The notes under the pieces were generated by a model. That model was not told the origin of the DNA. It made no database searches and saw only the letters and a program-made list of their open reading frames with translations. Below, piece by piece: positions 46,667 to 57,592 of a stretch of DNA of 64,000 nt. Made by a program: the position numbers and the translations under genes. The stretch spans positions 5,952,001-6,016,000 of the forward strand of contig JAAALK010000283.1 of NCBI GenBank assembly GCA_019279435.1. The letters run 5' to 3'. Source of the DNA: Zizania palustris. Taxonomy: Eukaryota; Streptophyta; Magnoliopsida; Poales; Poaceae. The stretch's first letter is position 1, and every line of letters begins with the position of its first letter.

Positions 46667-49298
46667 TTACTCGAATAACTCGGGGTATTGGGCTTTTAGT
46701 TCGTCTTCCTTTTCCCAAGTCGCTTCTTTGGCGGGATGGTTGTTCCATTGAACCTTGCAGAAGCGAACTACACGACTTCTGGTTACCCTTTCCTTGGTTT
46801 CCAAGACCTTGATGGGTTTTCTATGTAGGTCAAGTCTTCCTGGACGTTGAGCTGTTGAAGATCGGCTTGCTCGGTGGGTACGCGAAGGCACTTCTTCAAC
46901 TGAGAGACGTGGAACACATCGTGAACTCCTGCCAAGGATGGAGGCAGTTCAAGTTGATATGCCACTTCTCCTTGCCGTCGGAGGATCTGAAAAGGTCCGA
47001 CGTAGCGGGGTGCTAGCTTGCCTTTCATGTTGAACCTTTGAGTGCCACGGAGGGGAGTGACTCGGAGATAGACATGATCACCCTCCTCAAAGGCTAGGTC
47101 CCTTCGACGGTTGTCGGCATAGCTCTTCTACCGGGATTGGGCTGCCTTCAATCGGTCTCTTATGATCTTGACCTTCTCTTCAGCTTCCCTTAATAGATCG
47201 GTCCCAAACAGTTGTGACTCTCCGGTTTGATCCCAGAGCAACGGCGTTCTGCACTTACGTCCGTAGAGTGCCTCGAACGGGGACATTTGCAGGCTGGCTT
47301 GATAGCTGTTGTTGTAGGAGAACTCTGCATATGGTAAGTTCTTGTCCCACATTCCACCAAAGTCTAGAGCACAAGCTCTAAGCATATCTTCCAATATCTG
47401 GTTGACCCTTTCGGTTTGATCGTCGGTCTGTGGATGATAGGCGGTGCTAAAGTTCAGCCGGGTGCTGAGTTCCTCTTGAAGGTTCTTCCAAAACTTGGAG
47501 GTAAACTAACTCCCGCGGTCAGATACAATCTTCTTAGGAACTCCGTGAAGGCACACGATCCGAGTCATATACAACTCGACCAACTTGGCGACGGTGTAAG
47601 TTGTCTTGACCGGAACGAAGTGAGCTACCTTGGTGAGTCGGTCGACGATCACCCAGATAGAGTCATGACCAGCTTGGGTCCTGGGTAGTCCCATGATGAA
47701 GTCCATTCCTATCTCTTCCCACTTCCATTCAGGGACCTTGAGAGGTTGGAGAAGTCTGGTAGGCCTTTGATGCTCTGCCTTGACTCGCCGGCATGTGTCG
47801 CACTTGGCCACATACTCAGCTATTTCTCTCTTCATGCTGACCCACCAGTATTTCTCCTTCTGATCTTGATACATCTTTGTACTCCCGGGATGAATGGAGT
47901 ATAGAGTATCGTGGGCTTCTTGAAGGATGAGAGTCTTCAACTCAGGTAGGTTGGGTACGCATATTCGGTTTCCGAACCAGATGGTACCATGCTCGTCCTC
48001 GGAAAATCCGGGGGCTTTACCCTTCCTCATGTTCTGCTGGATCTCCAGGATGTCCGGGTCTTCCCTCTGCTTTTCTCAGATCTGGTCTATCAAGACAGGC
48101 CGAGACTCCAAGGCAGTGAGGTACGCTCGGGTGGTGATCCTTAGATTTAGCCTTTCCATCTCCTTGTAGAGTAAAGGAGCTTGGTCCTGAATCATGATGG
48201 CATTGCAGTACCCTTTTCGACTAAGGGCGTCTGCCACCACATTGGCCTTGCCTGGATGATAATGGATGCCCAAGTCATAATCCTTGATCAGTTCCAACCA
48301 TCTCCTTTGCCTGAGGTTCAGATCTGGTTGGGTGAATATATACTTGAGGCTCTTGTGGTCGGTGAAGACCTCACACCGATTCCCCACAAGGTAATGTCTC
48401 CATATCTTCAAGGCATGAACCACGGCTGCTAATTCCAGGTCGTGGGTTCGGTAGTTCAGCTCATGCGGTCTCAGTTGCCGGGAGGCGTAGGATATCACCT
48501 TCCCTTCTTGCATTAAGACGCATCCTAATCCTTGACAAGAGGCATCATAGTAGACGTGGAAGTCTTTCCGGATGTCTGACAGAGTCAGAATAGGAGCTGA
48601 CACTAGTTTCTTCTTGAGAGTCTGGAAGCTTTCTTCGCAGTCGGGGGTCCATTCAAACTTTACTTCCTTCTGCAAAAGTCTGGTCATAGGCTTGGCGATC
48701 TTGGAAAAATTCTCGATGAACCGGCGGTAGTATTCGGCCAATCCGAGAAAACTCCGAATCTCGGTCATGGGCTGCAGCCAGTTGGTTACTGCTTCAACGG
48801 TGGTTGGGTCCACCGCTATTCCTCCGGCAGATATAACATGGCCGAGTAACTTCACCTCAGATGACCAAAATTCGCATTTGCTGTATTTGGCGTATAGTTG
48901 CTGCTCCCTTAGCTTTCCGAGGGTCAGACGGAGGTGAGTCTCGTGTTCTTCCTTGGTCTTGGAGTAAACGAGGATATCGTCGATGAATACCACGATGAAC
49001 TTATCCAAGAACTCCATGAATACATTGTTCATCATGTTCATGAAAAAGGCCGGGGCATTCGTGAGTCCGAACGACATCACTGTATACTCGTAGAGTCCAT
49101 AGCGGGAGGTGAAGGCAAGTCTTGGGTATGTCTTCTTCTCTAATCCTCAATTGGTGATAACCTGACCTGAGGTCAATCTTGGAAAACACCGAGGATCCCT
49201 TCAGTTGATCGAACAGGTCATCGATCCGAGGCAATGGGTACTTGTTCTTGATGGTTACGTCGTTCAGGGCTCTATAGTCCACACAAATCCTATTGGTT
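46667..49298 (-). pseudogene. Element G pol (RT, RNase H, integrase, chromodomain), partial
   Basis: From the gap: reverse transcriptase with the FIDDILVYSK box (about 48985), RNase H, then integrase with HHCC, the catalytic core and a chromodomain-like end. Lesions I can place: a one-base insertion near 49115, TGA at about 48073-48075 (QIREKQ context), TAG at about 47506-47508 in the integrase core, TAG near 47128, and a frameshift near 46820 in the chromodomain. Several of these stops are one C-to-T step from a sense codon. The product would be an inactive partial polyprotein. Confidence 0.9.
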
Positions 49299-50298
49299 NN
49301 NNNNNNNNNNNNNNNNNNNNNNNNNNNNNNNNNNNNNNNNNNNNNNNNNNNNNNNNNNNNNNNNNNNNNNNNNNNNNNNNNNNNNNNNNNNNNNNNNNNN
49401 NNNNNNNNNNNNNNNNNNNNNNNNNNNNNNNNNNNNNNNNNNNNNNNNNNNNNNNNNNNNNNNNNNNNNNNNNNNNNNNNNNNNNNNNNNNNNNNNNNNN
49501 NNNNNNNNNNNNNNNNNNNNNNNNNNNNNNNNNNNNNNNNNNNNNNNNNNNNNNNNNNNNNNNNNNNNNNNNNNNNNNNNNNNNNNNNNNNNNNNNNNNN
49601 NNNNNNNNNNNNNNNNNNNNNNNNNNNNNNNNNNNNNNNNNNNNNNNNNNNNNNNNNNNNNNNNNNNNNNNNNNNNNNNNNNNNNNNNNNNNNNNNNNNN
49701 NNNNNNNNNNNNNNNNNNNNNNNNNNNNNNNNNNNNNNNNNNNNNNNNNNNNNNNNNNNNNNNNNNNNNNNNNNNNNNNNNNNNNNNNNNNNNNNNNNNN
49801 NNNNNNNNNNNNNNNNNNNNNNNNNNNNNNNNNNNNNNNNNNNNNNNNNNNNNNNNNNNNNNNNNNNNNNNNNNNNNNNNNNNNNNNNNNNNNNNNNNNN
49901 NNNNNNNNNNNNNNNNNNNNNNNNNNNNNNNNNNNNNNNNNNNNNNNNNNNNNNNNNNNNNNNNNNNNNNNNNNNNNNNNNNNNNNNNNNNNNNNNNNNN
50001 NNNNNNNNNNNNNNNNNNNNNNNNNNNNNNNNNNNNNNNNNNNNNNNNNNNNNNNNNNNNNNNNNNNNNNNNNNNNNNNNNNNNNNNNNNNNNNNNNNNN
50101 NNNNNNNNNNNNNNNNNNNNNNNNNNNNNNNNNNNNNNNNNNNNNNNNNNNNNNNNNNNNNNNNNNNNNNNNNNNNNNNNNNNNNNNNNNNNNNNNNNNN
50201 NNNNNNNNNNNNNNNNNNNNNNNNNNNNNNNNNNNNNNNNNNNNNNNNNNNNNNNNNNNNNNNNNNNNNNNNNNNNNNNNNNNNNNNNNNNNNNNNNN
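49299..50298. other. Assembly gap, 1000 N
   Basis: Exactly 1000 unknown bases, the size of a conventional placeholder. Left of it is G pol, right of it is the LINE protein at VVPIEE. The LINE C-terminus reappears at 43229, so the gap must contain the remaining gag side of G, its 5' LTR, one TSD and about 135 bases of LINE. ORFs running through it are artefacts. Confidence 0.98.
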
Positions 50299-53186
50299 TT
50301 CTTCAATTGGCACTACTCCTAGCCGATCGCGTATGTCATCGTTTCTCACTCGGTCCAATCTTGTGTGCCCACATATCCAACGCAACATACGCATCTCTGT
50401 GACACATAGTTGTTGGATATGCCGCCTCTTAGTGGGCCAACACTCAGCTCCATATAACATAGCAGGCCTAATCGCCGTCCTGTAGAACTTGCCTTTCAAC
50501 TTCTGTGGCACTCTCTTGTCACATAGAACTCCCGATGCTTGACGCCATTTCATCCACCCCGCTTTGATCCTATGGCTAACATCTTCATCAATATCACCAT
50601 CTTTCTGAAGTATCGATCCCAAATAACGGAAGGTGTCCTTCTTTGGTACTACTTGGCCTCCCAAGCTTACATCTCCATCCTCACTAATTGTAGTACCAAA
50701 GTCACATCTCATATACTCGGTTTTGGTCCTACTAATTCTAAATCCTTTTGACTCTAGGGTCTGACGCCATAACTCTAGCTTTCTATTTACTCCTTCCCGG
50801 CTTTCATCTACTAGAACTACATCGTCAGCGAAAAGCATACACCAAGGGATATCTCCTTGTATATCCCTCGTGACCTCATCTATCACTAAGGAAAATAGAT
50901 AAGGGCTCAAAGCTGAACCTTGATGTAGTCCTATGTTAATCGGGAAAACATTTGTATCACCATCAGTTGTTCGGACACTAGTCACAACCTTGTCATACAT
51001 GTCCTTAATGAGCGTAACATACTTTGTTGGGACTTTATGCTTATCCAATGCCCACCATATGAGATTCCTAGGTATTTTATCATAGGCCTTTTCCAAGTCG
51101 ATAAAAACCATGTGCAAGTCCTTCTTCTGCTCCTTATACCGCTCCATGACCTGTCTTATTAAAAAAATTGCTTCCATGGTTGACCTTCCAGGCATGAATC
51201 CAAATTGGTTCATGGTGATATGCGTCATTCCTCTTAGGCGATGCTCAATAACTCTCTCCCAAAGCTTCATAGTGTGGCTCATGAGCTTAATCCCTCGATA
51301 GTTGGTACAAATTTGAATATCTCCCTTGTTCTTGAAGATTGGTACTAATGTACTCCTCCTCCACTCATCGGGCATCTTGTTTGATCGAAAAATATGGTTG
51401 AACAACTTGGTTAGCCAAACGATAGCAATATCCCAAGGCATTTCCACACCTCTATTGGGATACCATCCGGACCCATCGCCTTGCCCCCTTTCATCCTCTT
51501 TAAAGCTTCTTTGACCTCTGACTCTTGGATCCTGCGTACAAAGCATCTATTTAAATCATCAAAGGAGTCATCCAATTGGGTGTCCATAGTCTCATTCTCA
51601 CCATTGAAAAGGTTGTCAAAATACCTCTGCCACATCTGTTTGATGCCTTGTCCTTTCACCAAGAGTTGATCCATCTCATCTTTAATGCATTTAACTTGGT
51701 TGAGGTCCCTTGTCTTCCTTTCCCGAATCCTAGCCATCTTATAGACATCCTTCTCCCCTTCTTTTGTACTTAGTCTTCGGTAAAGATCATCATAGGCTCG
51801 ACCCTTTGCCTCACTCACAGCTCGCTTAGCAGTCTTCTTTGCTACCTTATACCTCTCTATGTTGACCGTGCTCCTGTCATGGAACAAGCTCCTGTAACAT
51901 TCTTTCTTCTCCTTTATTGCCTTTTGAACATCCTCGGTCCACCACCAAGTATCTTTAGGTTCACCTCTGCTCCCTTTGGTCACTCCAAACACTTCTGACG
52001 CCACCTTCCTAATACAAGTTGCCATCTTCACCCACATGTTGTTTGCATCTTCTTCTTCGGACCAAGCGCCCTCCACAGAAACTCTTTCCTTAAAAACTTC
52101 GGATGTCTCCCCTTTTAGTTTCCACCACTTTGTCCTCGCAATTTTGGCTTGTTTATCCCTATGGGTACGGATCCGAAAACGAAAGTCAGCCACCACAAGA
52201 TTATGTTGGGGCACAACACTCTCTCCAGGTATCACCTTACAATCCAAACATGCTTGTTTATCTTCTCTCCTAGTGAGAACGAAGTCGATCTGGCTCGAAC
52301 GATGGCCACTACTAAAAGTCACCAAATGAGAATCTCTCTTTCTGAAGAAAGTGTTGGCTATCACTAGGTTGTAGGCTACATCGAAGTCCAAAATATCCTC
52401 TCCTTCTTGATTTCTACTACCATACCCGAAACCTCCATGAGCCAGCTCATAACCTGCCTTTGTTGAACCTACATGACCATTGAGATCTCCTCCTATGAAA
52501 AGCTTCTCATTGGTTGGTACTGCTCTGACCATGCTATCTAAGTCTTCCCAGAACTTTCTCTTCTCGCTCTCACTAAGACCAACCTGAGGGGCATATGCAC
52601 TTATTATGTTCAAGACCACATCCCCCAAAACTAGTTTGACTAAGATAATCCTATCTCCCTGCCTTTTGACATCCACCACTCCATCCTTAAGGCTCTTATC
52701 AATCAGGATACCTACTCCATTTTTGTTTGCCACTGTTCCTGAGTACCAAAGCTTGAAACCAGTGTTCTCCACCTCCTTCGCTTTTTGCCCCTTCCATTTT
52801 GTCTCCTGGACACATAGGATATTAACACGCCTCCTGCTCGCTGCATCGACTAACTCTCTTAGCTTACCTGTAAGGAACCCTACGTTCCAACTACCTACAC
52901 GGATCCTAGTCGGCTCAACTAGCTTCCTTACCCCTCGCACCCGTTGAGACAGATGCGAAGACCCTTGCACATTTGTCACTACACCCGGGCGCTGATGTAG
53001 CGCGCCACTAAGGAAGCGACGACCCGATCCTTGCTCACTTGACACCACATCTAGATCACGACACGGCGTGCCACCAAGGGGGTGGCGGCCCGACCCTTGC
53101 CCATTTAACACCATACCCGGTTTCCGATATGTCGCGTCGCTAAGAGGGTTACGCCCCAACGGTTTTCTATTGGGTTTCATTTCCAT
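50299..53186 (-). pseudogene. RTE LINE endonuclease and reverse transcriptase
   Basis: It starts at ATG 53186 (MEMKPNRKPLGRN); the first 90 codons contain a repeat of the form QGSGRxPLGG. The endonuclease follows: RVGSWNVGFLTG, CVQETKWKG (catalytic Glu), FIGGDLNGHVG (Asp/Asn) and SSQIDFVLTRR, all present. A one-base loss near 51432 shifts frame before the reverse transcriptase. The reverse transcriptase runs from NYRGIKLMSH through NQFGFMPGRST, HQGSALSPYLFS and the catalytic FADDVVLVDE (about 50820), then a thumb region ending RLGVVPIEE at the gap. Apart from the frameshift no stop is seen, so this LINE is relatively young. Confidence 0.9.
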
Positions 53187-53291
53187 TTGAGTGGCTAAGT
53201 TTTTTTATAGCTGGCTCGCCACGCCTAACGCAACCCTCCTCCTTGTACCTGGACTTGGGACCAGGCTATGCTGCACCAACATATGCTGAGA
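53187..53291 (-). other. RTE LINE 5' untranslated region
   Basis: About 100 bases upstream of the LINE start, containing on the minus strand 'ggtgcagcatagcctgg', text I associate with the 5' end of this plant RTE family. It ends at the TSD, so the insertion appears full length at its 5' end. Confidence 0.7.
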
Positions 53292-55161
53292 CAACAAAGG
53301 AAATCGAAGAAACATACTTCTAAAATACTTTCTACAAGTAGAATTCAACCACGAGATAACAATGATAAATTGGGTAATATACACCTAGTGGAAGGGGAAC
53401 CTCCACAAGAGCCCAGCTCAATAGTACATACGATCTATGACGCTGGAAGATCGAAAGACCTAGACTCAACCACATTGGGAAACCGCGATGAGTCACGAAA
53501 GGTAGAAGAAATATCCACTAACTATAGTGAATCTGGAGGATCATTTAATCGTCAGACTACAATCGTCGACACATATTTCTCAAATAAGATTGCAAACAAC
53601 TTACAAAAGGAAGGTATTTACAGAAGTAATACCCACACCTCCAAAGGTATTCCCTATAGGATCCAAATGGGTTTTCGTCCGTAAACACGATGAAAATAAT
53701 ATAGTGGTGAGACACAAAGCAAGACTTGTAGCCCAGGGTTTAACGCAGAGACCTGGTATTGATTTTAATGAAACATACTCTCCAGTTATGAATGCCATAA
53801 CATTCCGATACTTAATCTCTATGGCTGTTCAAAATCGTCTACCTATGCAGTTGATGGACGTCGTGACCGCATATTTATATGGGTCATTAGATTCGGATAT
53901 CTACATGAAGGTTCCTGAAGGAATCTCAACTCCGAATGAAGCAAAACGCAACATGTATTGTGTAAAACTAAATAAGTCATTATATGGCTTGAAACAATCG
54001 GGACGAATGTGGTACAACCGACTAAGTGAGTTTCTTCTATAGAAGGGTTACTCAAACAATGATGATTGCCCCTATGTTTTCATTAAGAAATCACAAGCGG
54101 GATTTTGCATCATATCCGTGTATGTTGATGATTTAAACATCATCGGTAACGAACAAGATATTGATGAAGCACGTAATCATCTCAAGACGGAATTTGAAAT
54201 GAAGGATTTGGGCAAAACCAAATTTTGCTTAGGACTACAACTTGAATATCTTCATTCAGGAATACTTGTTCACCAAGCTACTTATATCCAAAATGTCTTA
54301 GAGAAATTCAACATGAATAATTCTTATCCATCCAAAACTCCTATGGTGGTTCGATCTCTAGATGTAGAGAAAGATCCATTCAAACCAAAGGAAGATGGAG
54401 AAGAGATATTGAGTTCTGAATATCCATATTTCAGTGTCGTTGGAGCATTAATGTATTTAGCAAACTGCACCAGGCCTGATATCGCATTTGCTGTAAATCT
54501 ATTATCAAGACATAGCGCTTCTCCAACTAAACGTCATTGGACGAGAGTTAAGCAAGTGCTTCGATATCTCCAAGGTACGAAAGACTTAGGTCTACATTTC
54601 AGTTTCCAAGGTAACCAAGACCACAATATGATTGGATACACTGATGCTGGCTACATGTCTGATCCTCATAATGCCAGATCGCAAACGGGTTTTGTATTCC
54701 TTTATGGTGGAACAACCATCTCATGGAAATCTTCTAAACAGACTTTAGTTGCGACATCCACCAATTATTCTGAAATAATAGCCTTATACGAAGCATCAAG
54801 AGAATGTCTATGACTTAGAAGAATGATAAACCACATACAACAATCGTATGGTAAGGGTTCTATCGAATCTCCAACTATTATCTATGAAGATAATGCTGCT
54901 TGTGTTACACAGATGCAAACATGTTATATCAAAAGCAATATTACAAAGCACATTGCACCAAAATTATTTTATCCTCATGAGCTTCAACAAAGTGGAGAGA
55001 TAAAAATCTTGCAAACCAAATCATGTGATAACCTCAGATTTATTTACAAAATCCTTGCCGAATTCAACATTCCAGAAATATGTTCATGGAATTGGCATGC
55101 GATGATTAAAAGATTTGAAAGAATCAGGGGGAGTATCCACCTAATATATAATCTAATTTAA
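53292..55161 (+). pseudogene. Element B reverse transcriptase and RNase H
   Basis: Resumes the copia frame at the TSD. After the integrase C-terminal tail there is a frameshift and apparent loss of about 25 codons near 53600. Then the reverse transcriptase: RHKARLVAQG, DVVTAYLYGSLD, KSLYGLKQSGRMWYNRL and the catalytic YVDDLNIIG (54117-54145). A TAG at 54040-54042 precedes it. RNase H has GYTDAGY and YEDNAAC. A TGA at 54811-54813 and a frameshift near 55030 spoil the end, and the usual C-terminal extension is unreadable. Confidence 0.88.
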
Positions 55162-55361
55162 GCATTATATTGTAATTTTCTACTTATGATTTTCCTATCA
55201 AGTTTCTTATAATAGGTTTTTGATGAGGCGATAGCAATGTCAGAAAATTGCCATATCACCTAGTTTCCACACCGAGTTTTCAGATGAATTTTCAAGATAG
55301 AATTCCAAGATGATTCAAGATGAAGTTTACATCATAATCAAGGACAAATTGAGGGGGAGTT
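55162..55361 (+). other. Element B 3' untranslated region with polypurine tract
   Basis: AT-rich non-coding DNA that ends 'gagggggagt' (55351-55360), the purine tract directly before the 3' LTR. Confidence 0.7.
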
Positions 55362-55482
55362 TTAAGATTAAAATTAATGATCTAATTAGCCTTAAGTTAG
55401 ATTAGGCAGTTACTCCTTTGTGTGGAGATGCCTCCTAGGAAAGAGACGCGATGAACCATCGCGTCCATTCACTGTACAAAAC
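55362..55482 (+). repeat. Element B right LTR, truncated by element C
   Basis: About 120 bases match 38153-38275. The match then breaks at 'aaaac|tg', where C begins. The rest of this LTR should reappear after the 3' LTR of C, beyond the window. Its first base pair reads TT instead of TG. Confidence 0.82.
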
Positions 55483-57528
55483 TGAGAAACCAAGGGTTGG
55501 TTTCGGAGTCTGTGATGAGTGATTGACAGAGTTTACCCTCTGATTCGAAGGGGTCCCTCTGAAGGGGTTCGGAGGTTGGATCTCCGAAGACTGGTTCACC
55601 GAAGGGTTCAGTGGGCTCTGGTTGCTGCAGCTGTTGCAGTGGAGTGTGCTTGTCGGAGGGGTCCGACAGTACACGATGATTGGTTGTACCGAAGGGCTCG
55701 GTACTTTGGGCGGTACAACGGAGTGTGTGTCGAAGGTTGCTAACCCGGAGAGGTCTCCGGGGTACTGGATACACTTGTCTGTTTATCTGTGGTGCGCAGG
55801 GGACTTCAGAGGTGACGGACGGTTCGTAGCAAGTGAACCTGGGTCAAGCGGGAGGCTTGATGCCAGTGGAGCAGGGAGCTCCATCACGAAGGCTGCGAAG
55901 GGGTCGAGGTCGGACCTTGGGTCGAGGTGCACCAGGAGAAGGCAGTAAGTGCGGAGCGTGGCTCCGGGTGAAGGTACCCCGAGACGAAGTCCTCGGAGGC
56001 GAGGCACTTCGAAGGGTACTCCGAATGGAGTGACTTCGGAGTATGGTGGATCAAGTCCTCGATAGAGGCAAGGTGATCGAAGTGTGCTCCGGAGGGAGAC
56101 ACTCGAAGGTATACCCGACGAAGGTCTCAGAAGTCGAGGTGCATCGAAGGCATGGTCCGGGTGAGGCTCGTCGAGGAGTGTGCTCGGGGAGAGACACTGC
56201 GACGAAGTGCTCATGGAATGCTTCATGCGGAGGCCTTGGACGAAGGAGGGACTTCAAAGGGTGGTACTCCGAAGGTGGGGCTTCGGAGTGAAGTAGGCTC
56301 CGGAGCAAGGCTGGCTCCGGAGTGAGGATGACTTGAGGTACTTCGGCCATGCATGGCTTCGGTACACTGACTGACGGAGTTCGATCTGGGAGAAGCTGCG
56401 AAGCCGTGGTGGTCCACTCCGAAGGTGTTGGTGCGAAGGCCCAAGGTCTTTGACGGCTTCGGCTCAAAACCGTCACTGTATCGATGGCTGACTTCGGTGA
56501 AGCGAAGGCCGTCAGGCTCAAGGCTTCTCACCGAAGCTACCGCACCCTTCGCGTGCGAAGGGGGGCTTCAGAAGAATCCAAGACTGTAAAGGCTGACAGT
56601 GTCTGGTCTGCAAAAAGCTGACGCTGTCCCCTCTGCAAAGCAGACAGGAGAAGCCTCCAAATAAAGCAGACTACCTTTTGTACCCCTCTGTTCTGATGAG
56701 ACAACAACAATGTAAACCCTAGGGGTAAAATAGTTAATTCACATGGGTGAATAGTGCCTATAAATAGTGGAGGCTGGGTAGGTCGCATTTAACACTTTGA
56801 GCATTCATTGTAGAACTCCTGTGCTTGCCACCACACTCTGTATTCATCCTGTGAGTTCAATTTTTGTGTTCCCTGTTCAAGCATCGAAGTCTTGATTCTG
56901 TGTGCTTTTTCTGCTTGAGCTGGTTTGCATACCTCGCTGCATGCTTCGATCTCTTGTGTGTCACTTCGATTGACTTGAGGTAGTGCACCGAAGCCTGTGT
57001 GGGTGAAGCGTGTTTTGAGCGAAGTGTGTTTTTCAGTGTGTTCACTCTGTGTAAACTTGAGGCTAGACCTCGCTGATTACTAGCGAAGCACTGATCGAAG
57101 CCCGTTTTTCATCCCGTGTCTAAGCCCTTAGCGAAGTCTGTTTTGTGTGCGTTTTGACTTCCGAAGTACGAAGCCTAGCACCAGTTGCTGTCGCTGAGTA
57201 TTTGATCGAATCCCTCAGAGGGAAGTCCGCTCTTGCAAAGGGTGAAGTGTGAAGCCTGCACAAAGGCACCCTGGGTGTGAAGGCTGCACTGACTTAGCAG
57301 AAGCTGAATTTTTGGGTTTGTGGGTGGAGCGAAGTCTTCTTGGCTTCGAACTTTTGCTCCTTGCGAAGCCTGTTTTCGGAGCTGTGAAATACCTCCGAAC
57401 CAGTACTTCGAAGGGTGTATTCGAAGCCTGTTCCGCAGAAGACAAAATTAAAACAGAAGGCTAATTTTAGTCTGAAATTTTAAAAGCTCCCATTCACCCC
57501 CCCTCTGGTCGCCGTTTCCGGTCCAACA
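55483..57528 (+). repeat. Element C 5' LTR
   Basis: 2046 bp. It contains repeated CTCCGAAG and CTTCGG words and the TATA box at 56759-56766. The U3 part (55483-56750) has no coding frame that I accept. Confidence 0.85.
56759..56766 (+). promoter_or_regulatory. Element C LTR TATA box
   Basis: TATAAATA in 'gcctataaatagtgg', about 770 bases before the LTR end; a typical LTR core promoter. Confidence 0.7.
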
Positions 57529-57529
57529 A

Positions 57530-57542
57530 TTGGTATCAGAGC
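57530..57542 (+). promoter_or_regulatory. Element C primer-binding site (initiator tRNA-Met)
   Basis: 'ttggtatcagagc' one base after the LTR end, complementary to the 3' end of initiator tRNA-Met, as in most SIRE elements. Confidence 0.85.
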
Positions 57543-57592
57543 GGGTTAAGATGACCAGTTGACCTTAACCGGTTTTGTGATCTATTGGCGAC

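Larger units (their letters stand above)
43230..49298 (-). mobile_element. Element G: second Tekay/Del-like chromovirus copy, cut by the gap
   Basis: The same family as A. The 3' LTR is 43230-46622 (3393 bp), followed by the polypurine tract and pol in the same order as A. It sits inside the LINE; the candidate TSD GTCGT at 43225-43229 has its partner in the gap. Visible pol carries more lesions than A (three stops and two frameshifts), so it is older. The gag, pre-gag ORF and 5' LTR fall in the 1000-N gap, so the true gap should hold about 6-7 kb if G is complete. Confidence 0.9.
42962..53291 (-). mobile_element. RTE-type LINE, interrupted by element G and the gap
   Basis: The body is in two parts: 50299-53291 (5' end, endonuclease and reverse transcriptase) and 42962-43229 (the last 40 codons and 3' end). 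The 11-base duplication flanks it. The minus-strand 3' end is a short TTGATG-type repeat (42962-42980) rather than poly(A). That tail, an apurinic-type endonuclease joined to reverse transcriptase in one ORF, and the absence of a separate ORF1 fit the RTE clade. Element G is inserted between the two parts, within a coding region of roughly 45 codons now hidden in the gap. Confidence 0.88.
38153..55482 (+). mobile_element. Element B: Ty1/copia retrotransposon, interrupted by the LINE and G
   Basis: The left LTR is 38153-38364 (about 212 bp). The right LTR begins at 55362 and is cut at 55482 by element C. A primer-binding site (38365-38376), a 1.6-kb leader, gag, protease, integrase, reverse transcriptase, RNase H and a purine tract 'gagggggagt' (55351-55360) follow in order. 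The domain order integrase before reverse transcriptase identifies Ty1/copia. I do not commit to a lineage. The polyprotein is interrupted at 42961 by an RTE LINE and resumes at 53292. Many stops arise where a C-to-T or G-to-A change would create them. The integrase has lost its catalytic Glu. Confidence 0.9.

Noticed and set aside
49205..51546. Long ORFs on both strands through the N run
   Set aside because: The translated X residues come from the gap; only the parts outside the N run are real.
55519..56531. Several ORFs of 60-156 codons in the element C LTR
   Set aside because: They overlap on both strands in all frames within GC-rich LTR DNA and show no domains.
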